From the NCBI RefSeq assembly GCF_044197065.1, contig NZ_JBIQOI010000013.1:29040-93039 (forward strand): a stretch of DNA of 64,000 bases, written 5' to 3'. Made by a program: the position numbers and the translations under genes. The notes below the pieces were generated by a model. That model made no database searches and was not told the origin of the DNA. It saw nothing but the letters and a program-made list of their open reading frames with translations. Source of the stretch: Kluyvera ascorbata_C. Lineage in GTDB: Bacteria; Pseudomonadota; Gammaproteobacteria; Enterobacterales; Enterobacteriaceae. The first letter of the stretch is position 1. Each line of letters begins with the position of its first letter. Positions 41,960-51,077 of the stretch are shown here, piece by piece.

Positions 41960-44221
41960 ATGACTATTCAAAACCACACCCTCGGTTTCCCTCGCGTTGG
42001 CCTGCGTCGCGAGCTGAAAAAAGCGCAAGAGAGCTATTGGGCGGGTAACGCCTCCCGTGAAGAACTGCTGGCTGTTGGCCGTGAGCTGCGCGCCCGTCAT
42101 TGGGAACAGCAGAAGCAAGCGGGTATCGACCTGTTACCGGTGGGTGACTTCGCCTGGTACGATCACGTACTGACCACCAGTCTGCTGTTAGGCAACGTCC
42201 CGGCTCGCCACCAGAACAAAGACGGTTCCGTCGATATCGACACCCTATTCCGTATTGGCCGTGGCCGCGCACCGACCGGTGAACCTGCGGCGGCGGCAGA
42301 AATGACCAAATGGTTTAACACCAACTATCACTACATGGTGCCCGAGTTCACCCAAGGCCAGCAGTTCAAGCTGACCTGGACCCAGCTGCTGGACGAAGTC
42401 GACGAAGCGCTGGCGCTCGGCCACAATGTGAAGCCTGTCCTGCTGGGGCCGGTAACCTACCTATGGCTGGGTAAAGTGAAGGGTGAGCAGTTTGACCGCC
42501 TGACCCTGCTAAACGACATTCTTCCGGTGTACCAGCAGGTACTGGCCGAGCTGGCAAAACGGGGTATTGAGTGGGTGCAGATTGATGAACCAGCACTGGT
42601 TCTTGAACTGCCACAGGCGTGGCTGAACGCGTTCAAACCGGCCTATGATGCGCTGCAGGGGCACGTGAAGCTGCTGCTCACCACCTATTTCGAAGGCGTG
42701 ACGCCGAATCTGGACACCATCGCTGCGCTACCGGTGCAGGGGCTGCATGTTGATCTGGTACACGGTAAAGATGATGTTGAAGCGCTGCATCAGCGCCTAC
42801 CGGCGGACTGGTTGCTCTCTGCAGGCCTGATTAATGGTCGTAACGTCTGGCGCGCCGATCTCACTGAAAAGTATGCGCAGATTAAAACGCTGGTTGGAAA
42901 ACGTGAACTCTGGGTCGCCTCTTCCTGCTCCCTGCTGCACAGCCCAATTGATCTCAGCGTCGAAACCCGTCTGGACGCGGAAGTGAAGAGCTGGTTCGCC
43001 TTCGCCCTGCAAAAATGTGGTGAGCTGGCGCTGCTTCGCGATGCGCTAAATACCGGCGACACAGGGTCGCTGGTCGAGTGGAGCGCGCCGATTCAGGCTC
43101 GCCGTCATTCAACCCGCGTACACAATGCGGCAGTAGAACAGCGTCTGGCGGCGATTACCGCCAAAGACAGTCAGCGCAATAGCGCCTACCTGGTACGCGC
43201 TGAAGCGCAGCGCGCGCGCTTTAATCTCCCGGCCTGGCCGACCACAACCATCGGCTCTTTCCCGCAAACCACGGAAATCCGCGGCCTGCGTCTGGACTTC
43301 AAAAAAGGTAACCTGGATGCCAACCACTACCGCACCGGGATTGCTGAACATATCAAGCAGGCGATAATTGAGCAGGAGCGCCTGGGTCTTGACGTGCTGG
43401 TGCACGGTGAAGCCGAGCGTAACGACATGGTGGAATACTTCGGTGAACACCTCGACGGCTTCGTCTTCACCCAGAACGGCTGGGTGCAGAGCTACGGTTC
43501 CCGCTGCGTGAAGCCGCCGGTTGTCATTGGCGATGTCAGCCGCCCGGAAGCGATCACCGTGGAGTGGGCGAAGTACGCCCAATCTCTGACCGACAAACCG
43601 GTGAAAGGGATGCTGACCGGCCCGGTCACGATTCTTTGCTGGTCCTTCCCGCGTGAAGATGTGACCCGCGAAACCATAGCTAAGCAGATTGCGCTGGCGC
43701 TGCGTGATGAAGTGGCGGATCTGGAAGCGGCTGGCATCGGTATTATTCAGATTGACGAACCGGCGCTGCGTGAAGGTCTGCCGTTACGTCGCAGCGACTG
43801 GGCGGCCTATCTGGAGTGGGGCGTGGAAGCCTTCCGCATTAACGCCGCGGTGGCGCAAGATGACACGCAAATCCACACCCACATGTGTTACTGCGAATTC
43901 AACGACATCATGGATTCTATCGCGGCGCTGGATGCGGATGTGATTACCATTGAAACCTCCCGTTCAGACATGGAGCTTCTGGAGTCGTTTGAAGAGTTCG
44001 ATTACCCGAACGAAATCGGGCCGGGCGTCTATGACATTCACTCGCCGAACGTGCCAAGCGTGGAGTGGATTGAAGCCCTGCTGAAGAAAGCTGAGCAGCG
44101 TATCCCGGCAGAACGTTTGTGGGTGAACCCGGACTGCGGTCTGAAAACTCGCGGCTGGCCGGAAACCCGCGCGGCGCTGGCGAACATGGTAAAAGCGGCG
44201 CAGAATCTGCGTCAGGCGTAA
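41960..44221 (+). CDS. metE: Cobalamin-independent methionine synthase
   Basis: MetE transfers the methyl group of methyltetrahydropteroyl-triglutamate to homocysteine via a zinc site. The start is the second of two adjacent ATGs: AGAGAGG is six bases from it and only three from the first. It gives 753 residues as in E. coli. The zinc-site region HTHMCYCEFND lies near residue 640, and the last zinc cysteine is in WVNPDCGLKTRGW near residue 726. It is controlled by MetR and MetJ from the divergent region and followed by its own terminator. Confidence 0.97.
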   Translation: MTIQNHTLGFPRVGLRRELKKAQESYWAGNASREELLAVGRELRARHWEQQKQAGIDLLPVGDFAWYDHVLTTSLLLGNVPARHQNKDGSVDIDTLFRIGRGRAPTGEPAAAAEMTKWFNTNYHYMVPEFTQGQQFKLTWTQLLDEVDEALALGHNVKPVLLGPVTYLWLGKVKGEQFDRLTLLNDILPVYQQVLAELAKRGIEWVQIDEPALVLELPQAWLNAFKPAYDALQGHVKLLLTTYFEGVTPNLDTIAALPVQGLHVDLVHGKDDVEALHQRLPADWLLSAGLINGRNVWRADLTEKYAQIKTLVGKRELWVASSCSLLHSPIDLSVETRLDAEVKSWFAFALQKCGELALLRDALNTGDTGSLVEWSAPIQARRHSTRVHNAAVEQRLAAITAKDSQRNSAYLVRAEAQRARFNLPAWPTTTIGSFPQTTEIRGLRLDFKKGNLDANHYRTGIAEHIKQAIIEQERLGLDVLVHGEAERNDMVEYFGEHLDGFVFTQNGWVQSYGSRCVKPPVVIGDVSRPEAITVEWAKYAQSLTDKPVKGMLTGPVTILCWSFPREDVTRETIAKQIALALRDEVADLEAAGIGIIQIDEPALREGLPLRRSDWAAYLEWGVEAFRINAAVAQDDTQIHTHMCYCEFNDIMDSIAALDADVITIETSRSDMELLESFEEFDYPNEIGPGVYDIHSPNVPSVEWIEALLKKAEQRIPAERLWVNPDCGLKTRGWPETRAALANMVKAAQNLRQA

Positions 44222-44231
44222 GAAATTAAAT

Positions 44232-44256
44232 GGAGGCATTTGCCTCCGTTTTGCTT
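44232..44256 (+). terminator. Rho-independent terminator after metE
   Basis: The stem GGAGGC/GCCTCC has a short loop and is followed by GTTTTGCTTT. It is 10 bases after the metE stop and upstream of the convergent ysgA 3' end. Confidence 0.8.
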
Positions 44257-44266
44257 TATATAAGGC

Positions 44267-45079
44267 TTAGCCTTTTTTCCCATTGTACTGCGCAAACCAT
44301 GCCAGCATGCGCTGCCAGCCGTCTTTAGCTGACTCTTCATGATAGCTCGGGCGGTAATCGGCGTTAAACGCATGCCCAGCGTCTGGATAAACCACGATGT
44401 CTGCTTTTGCATTCGCCGCGCGCAGTGCATGGCGCATGGTTTCGACGGAATCCAGCGGGATACCCGTATCCTCTCCACCGTACAGCCCCAGCACTGGCGC
44501 GCTCAGATCGACGGCGATATCTACCGGGTTTTTTGGGTTGTTCAGCGTTTTATCACCGACCAGGCGGCCATACCAGGCAACGGCGGCTTTCAACTGCGGG
44601 TTATGTGCGGCATAGAGCCACGTAATGCGCCCACCCCAGCAAAAACCGGTGATGCCCAGGCGGCTCGCGTCACCACCGTTGCGCGCAGCCCAACTGGCAA
44701 CGTGGTCGAGGTCGGCAAGAACCTGCGCATCGGGAACTTTTGAGACCAGGCCAGCAAACAGTGTAGGGATGTCAGCGTAATCATTAGGATCGCCCTGACG
44801 GAAGTAGAGCTCTGGTGCGATCGCCAGATAGCCCTCCAGCGCCAGACGGCGGCAAATATCACGGATGTGTTCGTGGACACCAAAAATCTCCTGCACTACG
44901 ATGATTATCGGCAGCGGCGCGTCGCTGTGTTTGGGGCGCGCGTAGTACGCCGGCAGCATCTCACCTTGTGAAGGAATAGACGTTTCTCCCGCCGAGATGC
45001 TCTCGTCGGAGGTATGAATAGCGGTTGAGGCATGAGGCGAAGCAGCAGGGGCAAATCCAGGTTGTTTGTTGATTGTCAT
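44267..45079 (-). CDS. ysgA: Dienelactone hydrolase-family protein YsgA
   Basis: An alpha/beta-hydrolase of 270 residues in the dienelactone hydrolase family. The nucleophile elbow is GFCWGG (Cys near residue 147), the acid is in the GGEDTGIP region near 201, and the His is in DAGHAFN near 235, completing a Cys-Asp-His triad. The N-terminal 40 residues are Ser/Ala-rich and poorly conserved. The physiological substrate is unknown. It is convergent with metE and divergent from udp. Confidence 0.92.
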   Translation of the reverse strand: MTINKQPGFAPAASPHASTAIHTSDESISAGETSIPSQGEMLPAYYARPKHSDAPLPIIIVVQEIFGVHEHIRDICRRLALEGYLAIAPELYFRQGDPNDYADIPTLFAGLVSKVPDAQVLADLDHVASWAARNGGDASRLGITGFCWGGRITWLYAAHNPQLKAAVAWYGRLVGDKTLNNPKNPVDIAVDLSAPVLGLYGGEDTGIPLDSVETMRHALRAANAKADIVVYPDAGHAFNADYRPSYHEESAKDGWQRMLAWFAQYNGKKG

Positions 45080-45172
45080 GGCATTCTCCGTACCCTTTTA
45101 ATGAACTCATAGCCGATTCACAGTGCCTGAATGCGGCGTATTTTTGTGCAGCAGGTGATAACAATAACTTGT

Positions 45173-45194
45173 TAATGTGATGTGAATCACTAAT
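45173..45194. promoter_or_regulatory. CRP-binding site 1 upstream of udp
   Basis: TGTGA (45176-45180) and TCACT (45187-45191) are six bases apart, a near-consensus site. It lies about 60 bases upstream of the second site, the E. coli udp arrangement in which CytR binds between two CRP dimers. Confidence 0.85.
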
Positions 45195-45224
45195 TGCATG
45201 GAATTTAATGTAATATTTTTAACT

Positions 45225-45246
45225 CTTAGTGATGGTAGTCACGAAA
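45225..45246. promoter_or_regulatory. CRP-binding site 2 of udp
   Basis: AGTGA (45228-45232) and TCACG (45239-45243) are six bases apart. The centre is about 40 bases upstream of the start expected from the TATAAA -10 element, the class II activator position. Confidence 0.8.
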
Positions 45247-45262
45247 AGATATCGTGGTCTTC

Positions 45263-45268
45263 TATAAA
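45263..45268 (+). promoter_or_regulatory. -10 element of udp
   Basis: TATAAA, placed correctly relative to CRP site 2. There is no good -35 hexamer, as expected for a CRP-dependent promoter. Confidence 0.65.
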
Positions 45269-45316
45269 GTACATTTTTGCTTCTTCTGACAAAACTGAAC
45301 CACAGAGGAGTTCTTT

Positions 45317-46078
45317 ATGTCCAAGTCTGATGTTTTTCATCTCGGCCTCACCAAAAGCGACCTTCAAGGGGCCACGATTGCTATCGTCCCTGGTGACCCG
45401 GAACGTGTGGAAAAGATCGCCGCGCTGATGGAAAAGCCGGTAAAACTGGCATCTCACCGTGAATTTACTTCCTGGCGTGCCGAGCTCGACGGCAAGTCAG
45501 TGATCGTTTGCTCTACCGGTATCGGTGGCCCATCCACCTCTATCGCTGTGGAAGAACTGGCGCAGTTGGGTATTCGTACTTTCCTGCGCGTTGGTACCAC
45601 TGGCGCTATTCAGCCGAACATCAACGTCGGTGACGTACTGGTGACGACGGCTTCCGTTCGTCTGGACGGGGCGAGCCTGCACTTTGCGCCGATGGAATAT
45701 CCAGCCGTTGCTGACTTCGCGTGTACGACTGCACTGGTAGAAGCGGCGAAATCAGTAGGCGCAACCACTCACGTGGGCGTCACCGCCTCTTCTGACACTT
45801 TCTACCCGGGTCAGGAACGTTATGACACCTTCTCCGGCCGCGTAGTGAGAAACTTCAAAGGCTCCATGGAAGAGTGGCAGTCAATGGGCGTGATGAACTA
45901 CGAGATGGAATCCGCGACGCTGCTGACCATGTGCTCAAGCCAGGGTCTGCGTGCCGGGATGGTGGCTGGCGTTATCGTTAACCGTACCCAGCAGGAAATC
46001 CCGAACGCTGAGACGATGAAGCAGACTGAAAGTCACGCGGTGAAAATCGTGGTGGAAGCGGCTCGCCGCCTGCTGTAG
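45317..46078 (+). CDS. udp: Uridine phosphorylase
   Basis: Udp cleaves uridine reversibly with phosphate to uracil and ribose-1-phosphate. It is a hexameric cytoplasmic enzyme of the NP-I family with 253 residues. The signature STGIGGPSTSIAVEEL (residues about 68-83) and the MEYPAVADF and VMNYEMESATL stretches that form the nucleoside site are conserved. A consensus GAGGAG precedes the ATG. It is regulated by CRP and CytR as inferred from the two CRP sites upstream. Confidence 0.97.
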   Translation: MSKSDVFHLGLTKSDLQGATIAIVPGDPERVEKIAALMEKPVKLASHREFTSWRAELDGKSVIVCSTGIGGPSTSIAVEELAQLGIRTFLRVGTTGAIQPNINVGDVLVTTASVRLDGASLHFAPMEYPAVADFACTTALVEAAKSVGATTHVGVTASSDTFYPGQERYDTFSGRVVRNFKGSMEEWQSMGVMNYEMESATLLTMCSSQGLRAGMVAGVIVNRTQQEIPNAETMKQTESHAVKIVVEAARRLL

Positions 46079-46096
46079 TCCGCGTATCGCCAATGT

Positions 46097-46123
46097 AAAA
46101 GGCCGACTTGTTCGGCCTTTTTC
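46097..46123 (+). terminator. Rho-independent terminator after udp
   Basis: The stem AAGGCCGA/TCGGCCTT has a CTTGT loop and is followed by TTTCTTTTT. It starts about 20 bases after the udp stop. Confidence 0.9.
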
Positions 46124-46220
46124 TTTTTGCGTAGAGGCTCGCAGGAAACTGCTTTGAAACTGGACGTTTATACAGCACAATTCTATTTTGTGCAGATAAC
46201 GGGTTTAAGCAGGGGGCGTT

Positions 46221-47630
46221 GTGGATATTGCCGTAGTGATTTATGCGTTGGTCGCGCTAGCGGGCATGGCGATTGGCTGGCTGGCGGCGAGCTATCGCGT
46301 GGCGCAGCAGCGGGCGGAACAGCTAGCCGAAGAGCGTGATGTGTATGGTGAGCTCAGCGCGGCAAAACAGCAAGTTGCCCAGAATGCCCACTGGCGCGAA
46401 GAGTGCGAACTACTCAACAACGAACTGCGCAGCCTGCGGGAAATCAACTCGTCGCTGGAGGTCGATTTGCGCGAGGTCACTACGCTGCTGGAGACCACGC
46501 GGCAGCACGGTGATGAAAAATACCGTTTGATGCTCAACAGCGAGCAGCGTCTGAGCGAGCAGTTTGAAAATCTGGCTAACCGTATTTTCGAGCAGAGTAA
46601 CCGCCGGGTAGACGAACAGAACCGTCAGAGCCTGCACGGCTTGCTGACGCCGCTTCGTGAGCAGCTTGATGGTTTTCGCCGTCAGGTTCAGGAGAGCTTT
46701 GGTCAGGAGGCGCGCGAGCGTCATACGCTGGCGCATGAAATTCGTAACCTCCAGCAGCTCAACGCCCAGATGGCGCAGGAAGCGGTTAACCTGACTCGCG
46801 CGCTAAAAGGCGACAACAAAACCCAGGGCAACTGGGGCGAAGTCGTGCTCACGCGCGTGCTGGAGGCTTCTGGCCTGCGGGAAGGGCATGAATACGAAAC
46901 TCAGGTCAGCATCAATACGGATGCGAACTCTCGCATGCAGCCTGACGTCATCGTGCGCTTGCCGCACCGCAAAGACGTGGTGGTAGATGCCAAAATGACG
47001 CTGGTGGCCTACGAGCGCTACTTTAACGCCGAAGATGATTACACTCGCGAAGCCGCGCTGCAGGAGCATATTGCCGCCGTGCGTAACCATATCCGGATGC
47101 TGGGGCGCAAAGATTACCAGCAGCTTCCGGGGCTACGTTCGCTGGACTATGTCCTGATGTTTATTCCCGTCGAGCCAGCATTTTTGCTGGCGCTGGACCG
47201 TCAGCCCGAACTTATCAGCGAAGCGCTCAAAAACAATATCATGCTGGTAAGCCCAACCACGCTGCTGGTGGCGCTGCGGACCATCGCCAACCTCTGGCGC
47301 TACGAACACCAAAGCCGAAATGCGCAGCATATTGCTGAACGCGCAAGCCGCTTATATGACAAAATGCGCCTTTTCGTGGACGACATGTCAGCCATTGGCC
47401 AGAGCATCGATAAAGCGCAGGAAAACTACCGGCAGGCGATGAAAAAGCTCACTACCGGGCGCGGGAACCTGCTTACGCAGGCCGAAGCGTTCCGCCACCT
47501 TGGGGTGGAGGTAAAACGCGAGATTAATCCGGAACTGGTTGAACAGGCGACAGCACAGGACGATGATTTTCGTCTGCGTGACGACACAGACACGAATGAT
47601 GACAATCCGTTAGCCGCAGAACGTCGCTAA
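46221..47630 (+). CDS. rmuC: DNA recombination protein RmuC
   Basis: RmuC limits inversions and rearrangements at short inverted repeats; a nuclease role has been proposed from its PD-(D/E)XK-like core. It begins with GTG at 46221 and has 469 residues. An N-terminal membrane segment (about 5-24, IYALVALAGMAIGWLAA) is followed by a long coiled coil (about 28-190) and the conserved core (GNWGEVVLTRVLEASGL, DVVVDAKMTL, VEPAFLLALDRQPEL). The acidic C-terminal tail differs from E. coli. Confidence 0.94.
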   Translation: MDIAVVIYALVALAGMAIGWLAASYRVAQQRAEQLAEERDVYGELSAAKQQVAQNAHWREECELLNNELRSLREINSSLEVDLREVTTLLETTRQHGDEKYRLMLNSEQRLSEQFENLANRIFEQSNRRVDEQNRQSLHGLLTPLREQLDGFRRQVQESFGQEARERHTLAHEIRNLQQLNAQMAQEAVNLTRALKGDNKTQGNWGEVVLTRVLEASGLREGHEYETQVSINTDANSRMQPDVIVRLPHRKDVVVDAKMTLVAYERYFNAEDDYTREAALQEHIAAVRNHIRMLGRKDYQQLPGLRSLDYVLMFIPVEPAFLLALDRQPELISEALKNNIMLVSPTTLLVALRTIANLWRYEHQSRNAQHIAERASRLYDKMRLFVDDMSAIGQSIDKAQENYRQAMKKLTTGRGNLLTQAEAFRHLGVEVKREINPELVEQATAQDDDFRLRDDTDTNDDNPLAAERR

Positions 47631-47730
47631 GACGCTCGCCGCCCGGGTTTGGTAACGGGGTGGAATCGTAGGGCAATTGCGTCCAATCTGTTACACTCCA
47701 TGAACATTTTCTTGATAAGCAGGCATAGAG

Positions 47731-48486
47731 ATGGTTGAGGATTCACAAGAAACGACGCACTTTGGCTTTCAAACAATCGCCAAATCACAGAAAGAAAACA
47801 TGGTGGCGCATGTCTTCCATTCTGTCGCCGCAAAATACGATGTGATGAATGACCTGATGTCATTCGGTATCCATCGTCTCTGGAAGCGTTTTACCATTGA
47901 TTGCAGCGGCGTGCGCCGTGGACAGACGGTCCTCGATCTGGCGGGCGGCACCGGTGACCTGACGGCAAAATTCTCGCGTATGGTTGGTGAAACCGGCCGC
48001 GTGGTGCTGGCGGATATTAACGACTCCATGCTCAAAATGGGGCGTGAGAAGCTGCGCAACATCGGCGTGGTAGGTAATGTGGAATACGTACAGGCTAACG
48101 CCGAAGCGCTGCCGTTCCCCGATAATACCTTTGACTGCATCACCATCTCTTTTGGTCTGCGTAACGTCACCGACAAAGACAAAGCGCTGCGTTCAATGTA
48201 TCGCGTGCTGAAGCCAGGCGGACGCCTGCTGGTGCTGGAGTTCTCCAAGCCGGTTATCGACCCGCTGAGCAAAGCGTATGACGCCTATTCGTTCCACATT
48301 CTGCCGCGCATTGGCGAAATGGTGGCGAACGATGCAGAAAGCTATCGCTATCTGGCGGAATCTATTCGTATGCACCCCGATCAGGACACCCTGAAAGGGA
48401 TGATGCAGAACGCCGGGCTGGAAAACGTTGAGTACTTCAACCTGACTGCCGGGATTGTCGCGCTGCATCGCGGCTATAAATTCTGA
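47731..48486 (+). CDS. ubiE: Ubiquinone/menaquinone C-methyltransferase
   Basis: UbiE is the SAM-dependent C-methyltransferase shared by ubiquinone and menaquinone synthesis. It has 251 residues. The SAM-binding motif VLDLAGGTGDLTAKF is at about residues 68-82, with motif II near YVQANAEALPFPD (about 116-128), and the UbiE signatures FHSVAAKYDVMNDLMSFG (about 29-46) and ISFGLRNVTD are present. It heads the ubiE-ubiJ-ubiB cluster with a 14-base gap to ubiJ. Confidence 0.97.
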   Translation: MVEDSQETTHFGFQTIAKSQKENMVAHVFHSVAAKYDVMNDLMSFGIHRLWKRFTIDCSGVRRGQTVLDLAGGTGDLTAKFSRMVGETGRVVLADINDSMLKMGREKLRNIGVVGNVEYVQANAEALPFPDNTFDCITISFGLRNVTDKDKALRSMYRVLKPGGRLLVLEFSKPVIDPLSKAYDAYSFHILPRIGEMVANDAESYRYLAESIRMHPDQDTLKGMMQNAGLENVEYFNLTAGIVALHRGYKF

Positions 48487-48500
48487 TAAGCGGGGGCCGT

Positions 48501-49106
48501 ATGCCTTTAAAACCCTTAGTGACCGGCAGTATTGAAACCGCCATTAATGCGCTGCTATGGCGCGAAAAAGCGTTGAAACCTGCCCGTCAGCGTCTTATCG
48601 GAAAAGTATTACGCATTGAGCTGAAAGAGTTTTCTTCCCCGCTGGTGCTTATCTTTAGCGAGCGCCAGGTTGACGTAGTTGGCGCGTGGGACGGCGAGGC
48701 GGATTGCACCGTCATCACCCGCGTCAGCGTGCTGCCGCAGCTGCGCAACCGCCAACAGCTGACGGCGCTTATCCGCAATAACGATCTGGAAGTGCAGGGC
48801 GATCTTCAGGTGGTGCAAAACCTGGTTTCGCTGGCGGACCTGGCGGAGTTCTCTCCCGCAGAATTGTTGGCACCCTATACCGGCGATGTGGCGGCTGAGG
48901 GTATCAGCAAAGCGCTGCGCGGCGGGGCGAAGTTCATTCAGCACGGGCTGGCACGCCAGCAGCGCTATGTGGCGGAAACCCTAACGGAAGAGTGGCGACT
49001 GGCACCCGGCGCGCTGGAAGTGGCCTGGTTTGCGGAAGAAACAACGGCCGTTGAGCGTGACGTTGCCGCGCTGACGAAACGGTTGGAAAAACTGGAGGGG
49101 AAATGA
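48501..49106 (+). CDS. ubiJ: Ubiquinone biosynthesis accessory factor UbiJ
   Basis: UbiJ (YigP) carries an N-terminal SCP2 lipid-binding domain (about residues 20-115). With UbiK it supports the soluble complex of ubiquinone-synthesis enzymes, probably presenting hydrophobic intermediates. It has 201 residues, as in E. coli, and a C-terminal coiled coil (VERDVAALTKRLEKLEGK). It overlaps ubiB by four bases (ATGA at 49103-49106). In E. coli a small RNA, esrE, has been reported within this gene; I cannot confirm it here. Confidence 0.94.
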   Translation: MPLKPLVTGSIETAINALLWREKALKPARQRLIGKVLRIELKEFSSPLVLIFSERQVDVVGAWDGEADCTVITRVSVLPQLRNRQQLTALIRNNDLEVQGDLQVVQNLVSLADLAEFSPAELLAPYTGDVAAEGISKALRGGAKFIQHGLARQQRYVAETLTEEWRLAPGALEVAWFAEETTAVERDVAALTKRLEKLEGK

Positions 49107-50743
49107 CGCCAGGAGAATTACGGCGCCTGTATTTTATCATCCGCACCTTTTTGAGTTACGGGCTTGATGAGCTCATTCCCAAAATGCGTATTACGCTGCC
49201 GCTGCGTATTGGGCGTCGGCTGCTGTTCTGGATGCCAAATCGCCATAAGGATAAACCGTTAGGCGAACGTCTGCGCCTGGCATTACAGGAGCTTGGCCCG
49301 GTATGGATCAAGTTTGGGCAGATGCTCTCTACCCGCCGCGACCTTTTCCCTCCGCAAATTGCCGATCAGCTCATCATGCTGCAAGACCGCGTGGCACCGT
49401 TCGACGGTAAGCTGGCGAAGCAGCAGATTGAAAAATCGATGGGCGATATTCCCGTTGAAAGCTGGTTTGATGATTTCAGCATCGAGCCGCTGGCTTCGGC
49501 CTCCATTGCCCAGGTGCACACAGCTCGCCTGAAAGAGAACGGCAAAGAGGTGGTCATTAAGGTTATCCGCCCGGATATTTTGCCGATTATTAAAGCGGAC
49601 ATGAAGCTTATCTATCGGCTGGCGCGCTGGGTACCTCGCCTGCTGCCGGACGGTCGTCGTCTGCGCCCGCTTGAAGTGGTGCGCGACTATGAAAAGACGC
49701 TCATTGACGAACTTAACCTGCTGCGCGAAGCGGCAAACGCTATTCAGCTGCGTCGTAACTTCGAAAATAGCCCGATGCTGTACGTGCCGGAAGTCTATTC
49801 TGACTACTGCCGCGTTGACATGCTGGTGATGGAACGCATCTACGGTATTCCGGTCTCTGACGTAGAGACGTTGGAGAAACAGAATACCAATATGAAACTG
49901 CTGGCCGAACGCGGCGTGCAGGTCTTCTTCACCCAGGTTTTCCGCGACAGTTTCTTCCACGCAGATATGCACCCGGGGAATATTTTCGTCAGCTATGAGC
50001 ACCCGGAAGACCCGCAGTACATCGGCATCGACTGCGGTATCGTTGGCTCGCTCAACAAAGACGACAAGCGCTATCTGGCGGAAAACTTTATTGCCTTCTT
50101 TAACCGCGACTACCGTAAGGTAGCAGAACTGCACGTCGATTCCGGCTGGGTTCCGGCGGATACCAACGTGGAAGAATTTGAGTTCGCTATCCGCACCGTC
50201 TGTGAGCCGATTTTTGAAAAGCCGCTGGCGGAGATCTCCTTCGGTCACGTGCTGCTGAACCTGTTTAACACCGCCCGACGCTTCAATATGGAAGTCCAGC
50301 CGCAGCTGGTGTTGCTACAAAAGACATTACTTTACGTTGAAGGGGTAGGACGTCAGCTCTATCCTCAGTTAGATTTATGGAAGACGGCGAAGCCTTTCCT
50401 TGAGTCATGGCTGAAAGATCAGGTCGGTATTCCGGCGCTGGTTCGCGCCCTGAAGGACAAGGCACCGTTCTGGATTGAAAAGATGCCGGAGCTGCCGGAG
50501 CTGGTGTATGACAGTCTTCGTCAGAGTAAGCAGGTTCAGGCGAGTCTTGAGAAACTCTCGCAAAATCTGACGACGCATCACACCCGTCAGGGGCAATCGC
50601 GTTATCTCTTTGGTATAGGCGCGGTTTTACTCCTGAGCGGTACAGTATTGTTAGTGAATCGCCCGGAATGGGGCCTGACACCCGCGTGGCTTATGGCCGG
50701 AGGAGTGGTGGTATGGTTCGCCGGGTGGCGGAAGACGCGCTGA
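49103..50743 (+). CDS. ubiB: UbiB atypical kinase/ATPase for ubiquinone synthesis
   Basis: UbiB belongs to the ABC1/ADCK/COQ8 protein-kinase-like family, whose ATPase activity supports ubiquinone synthesis at the inner membrane. It has 546 residues, as in E. coli. The family KxGQ motif KFGQMLSTRRDLFP lies near residue 70, the Ala-rich loop LASASIAQVHTA near 130, the invariant Lys in VVIKVIRPD, the catalytic-loop region FHADMHPGNIFV near 286-297, and IDCGIVG. Two C-terminal membrane segments (about 498-520 and 525-543) anchor it. Confidence 0.96.
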   Translation: MTPGELRRLYFIIRTFLSYGLDELIPKMRITLPLRIGRRLLFWMPNRHKDKPLGERLRLALQELGPVWIKFGQMLSTRRDLFPPQIADQLIMLQDRVAPFDGKLAKQQIEKSMGDIPVESWFDDFSIEPLASASIAQVHTARLKENGKEVVIKVIRPDILPIIKADMKLIYRLARWVPRLLPDGRRLRPLEVVRDYEKTLIDELNLLREAANAIQLRRNFENSPMLYVPEVYSDYCRVDMLVMERIYGIPVSDVETLEKQNTNMKLLAERGVQVFFTQVFRDSFFHADMHPGNIFVSYEHPEDPQYIGIDCGIVGSLNKDDKRYLAENFIAFFNRDYRKVAELHVDSGWVPADTNVEEFEFAIRTVCEPIFEKPLAEISFGHVLLNLFNTARRFNMEVQPQLVLLQKTLLYVEGVGRQLYPQLDLWKTAKPFLESWLKDQVGIPALVRALKDKAPFWIEKMPELPELVYDSLRQSKQVQASLEKLSQNLTTHHTRQGQSRYLFGIGAVLLLSGTVLLVNRPEWGLTPAWLMAGGVVVWFAGWRKTR

Positions 50744-50775
50744 ATTATGCGTCGCTAAGAGAGCGCTGCATAACG

Positions 50776-50781
50776 TATAAT
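50776..50781 (+). promoter_or_regulatory. -10 element of a tat operon promoter
   Basis: TATAAT lies 38 bases before the tatA start, in the 76-base gap after ubiB. No convincing -35 hexamer is seen at 17 bases, so the assignment rests on the perfect -10. Confidence 0.45.
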
Positions 50782-50819
50782 GCGCGCTGATTATTTCATC
50801 ATCTATCAGAGGAACTTGT

Positions 50820-51074
50820 ATGGGTGGTATTAGTATTTGGCAGTTGCTGATTATCGTCGTTATCGTGGTTCTGCTTTTCGGGACTAAAAAGCTGAGCTCA
50901 CTGGGATCTGACTTAGGTTCGTCTATCAAAGGCTTCAAAAAAGCCATGAGTGATGAAGACGATACCAAAACCAAAGCGGACCAGGATGCAGATTTCACTG
51001 CAAAATCAATTACTGATAAGCAGGAAAGTGCAAAGAAAGACGAAGCGAAACGCCACGACAACGAGCAGGTGTAA
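50820..51074 (+). CDS. tatA: Twin-arginine translocase subunit TatA
   Basis: TatA oligomerises to form the protein-conducting element of the Tat system, which exports folded proteins. It has 84 residues. The N-terminal membrane helix (GGISIWQLLIIVVIVVLLFG, residues 2-21) is followed by the FGTKKL hinge, an amphipathic helix (SLGSDLGSSIKGFKKAM) and a charged disordered tail. AGAGGAA precedes the ATG. It is three bases upstream of tatB in the tatABC operon. Confidence 0.96.
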   Translation: MGGISIWQLLIIVVIVVLLFGTKKLSSLGSDLGSSIKGFKKAMSDEDDTKTKADQDADFTAKSITDKQESAKKDEAKRHDNEQV

Positions 51075-51077
51075 TTC

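Noticed and set aside
48501..49106. Small RNA esrE within ubiJ
   Set aside because: It has been reported in E. coli in this gene, but I cannot separate conserved RNA sequence from conserved coding sequence here.
49283..50248. Minus-strand ORF of 321 codons
   Set aside because: Opposite ubiB. No ribosome-binding site and no recognisable domain.
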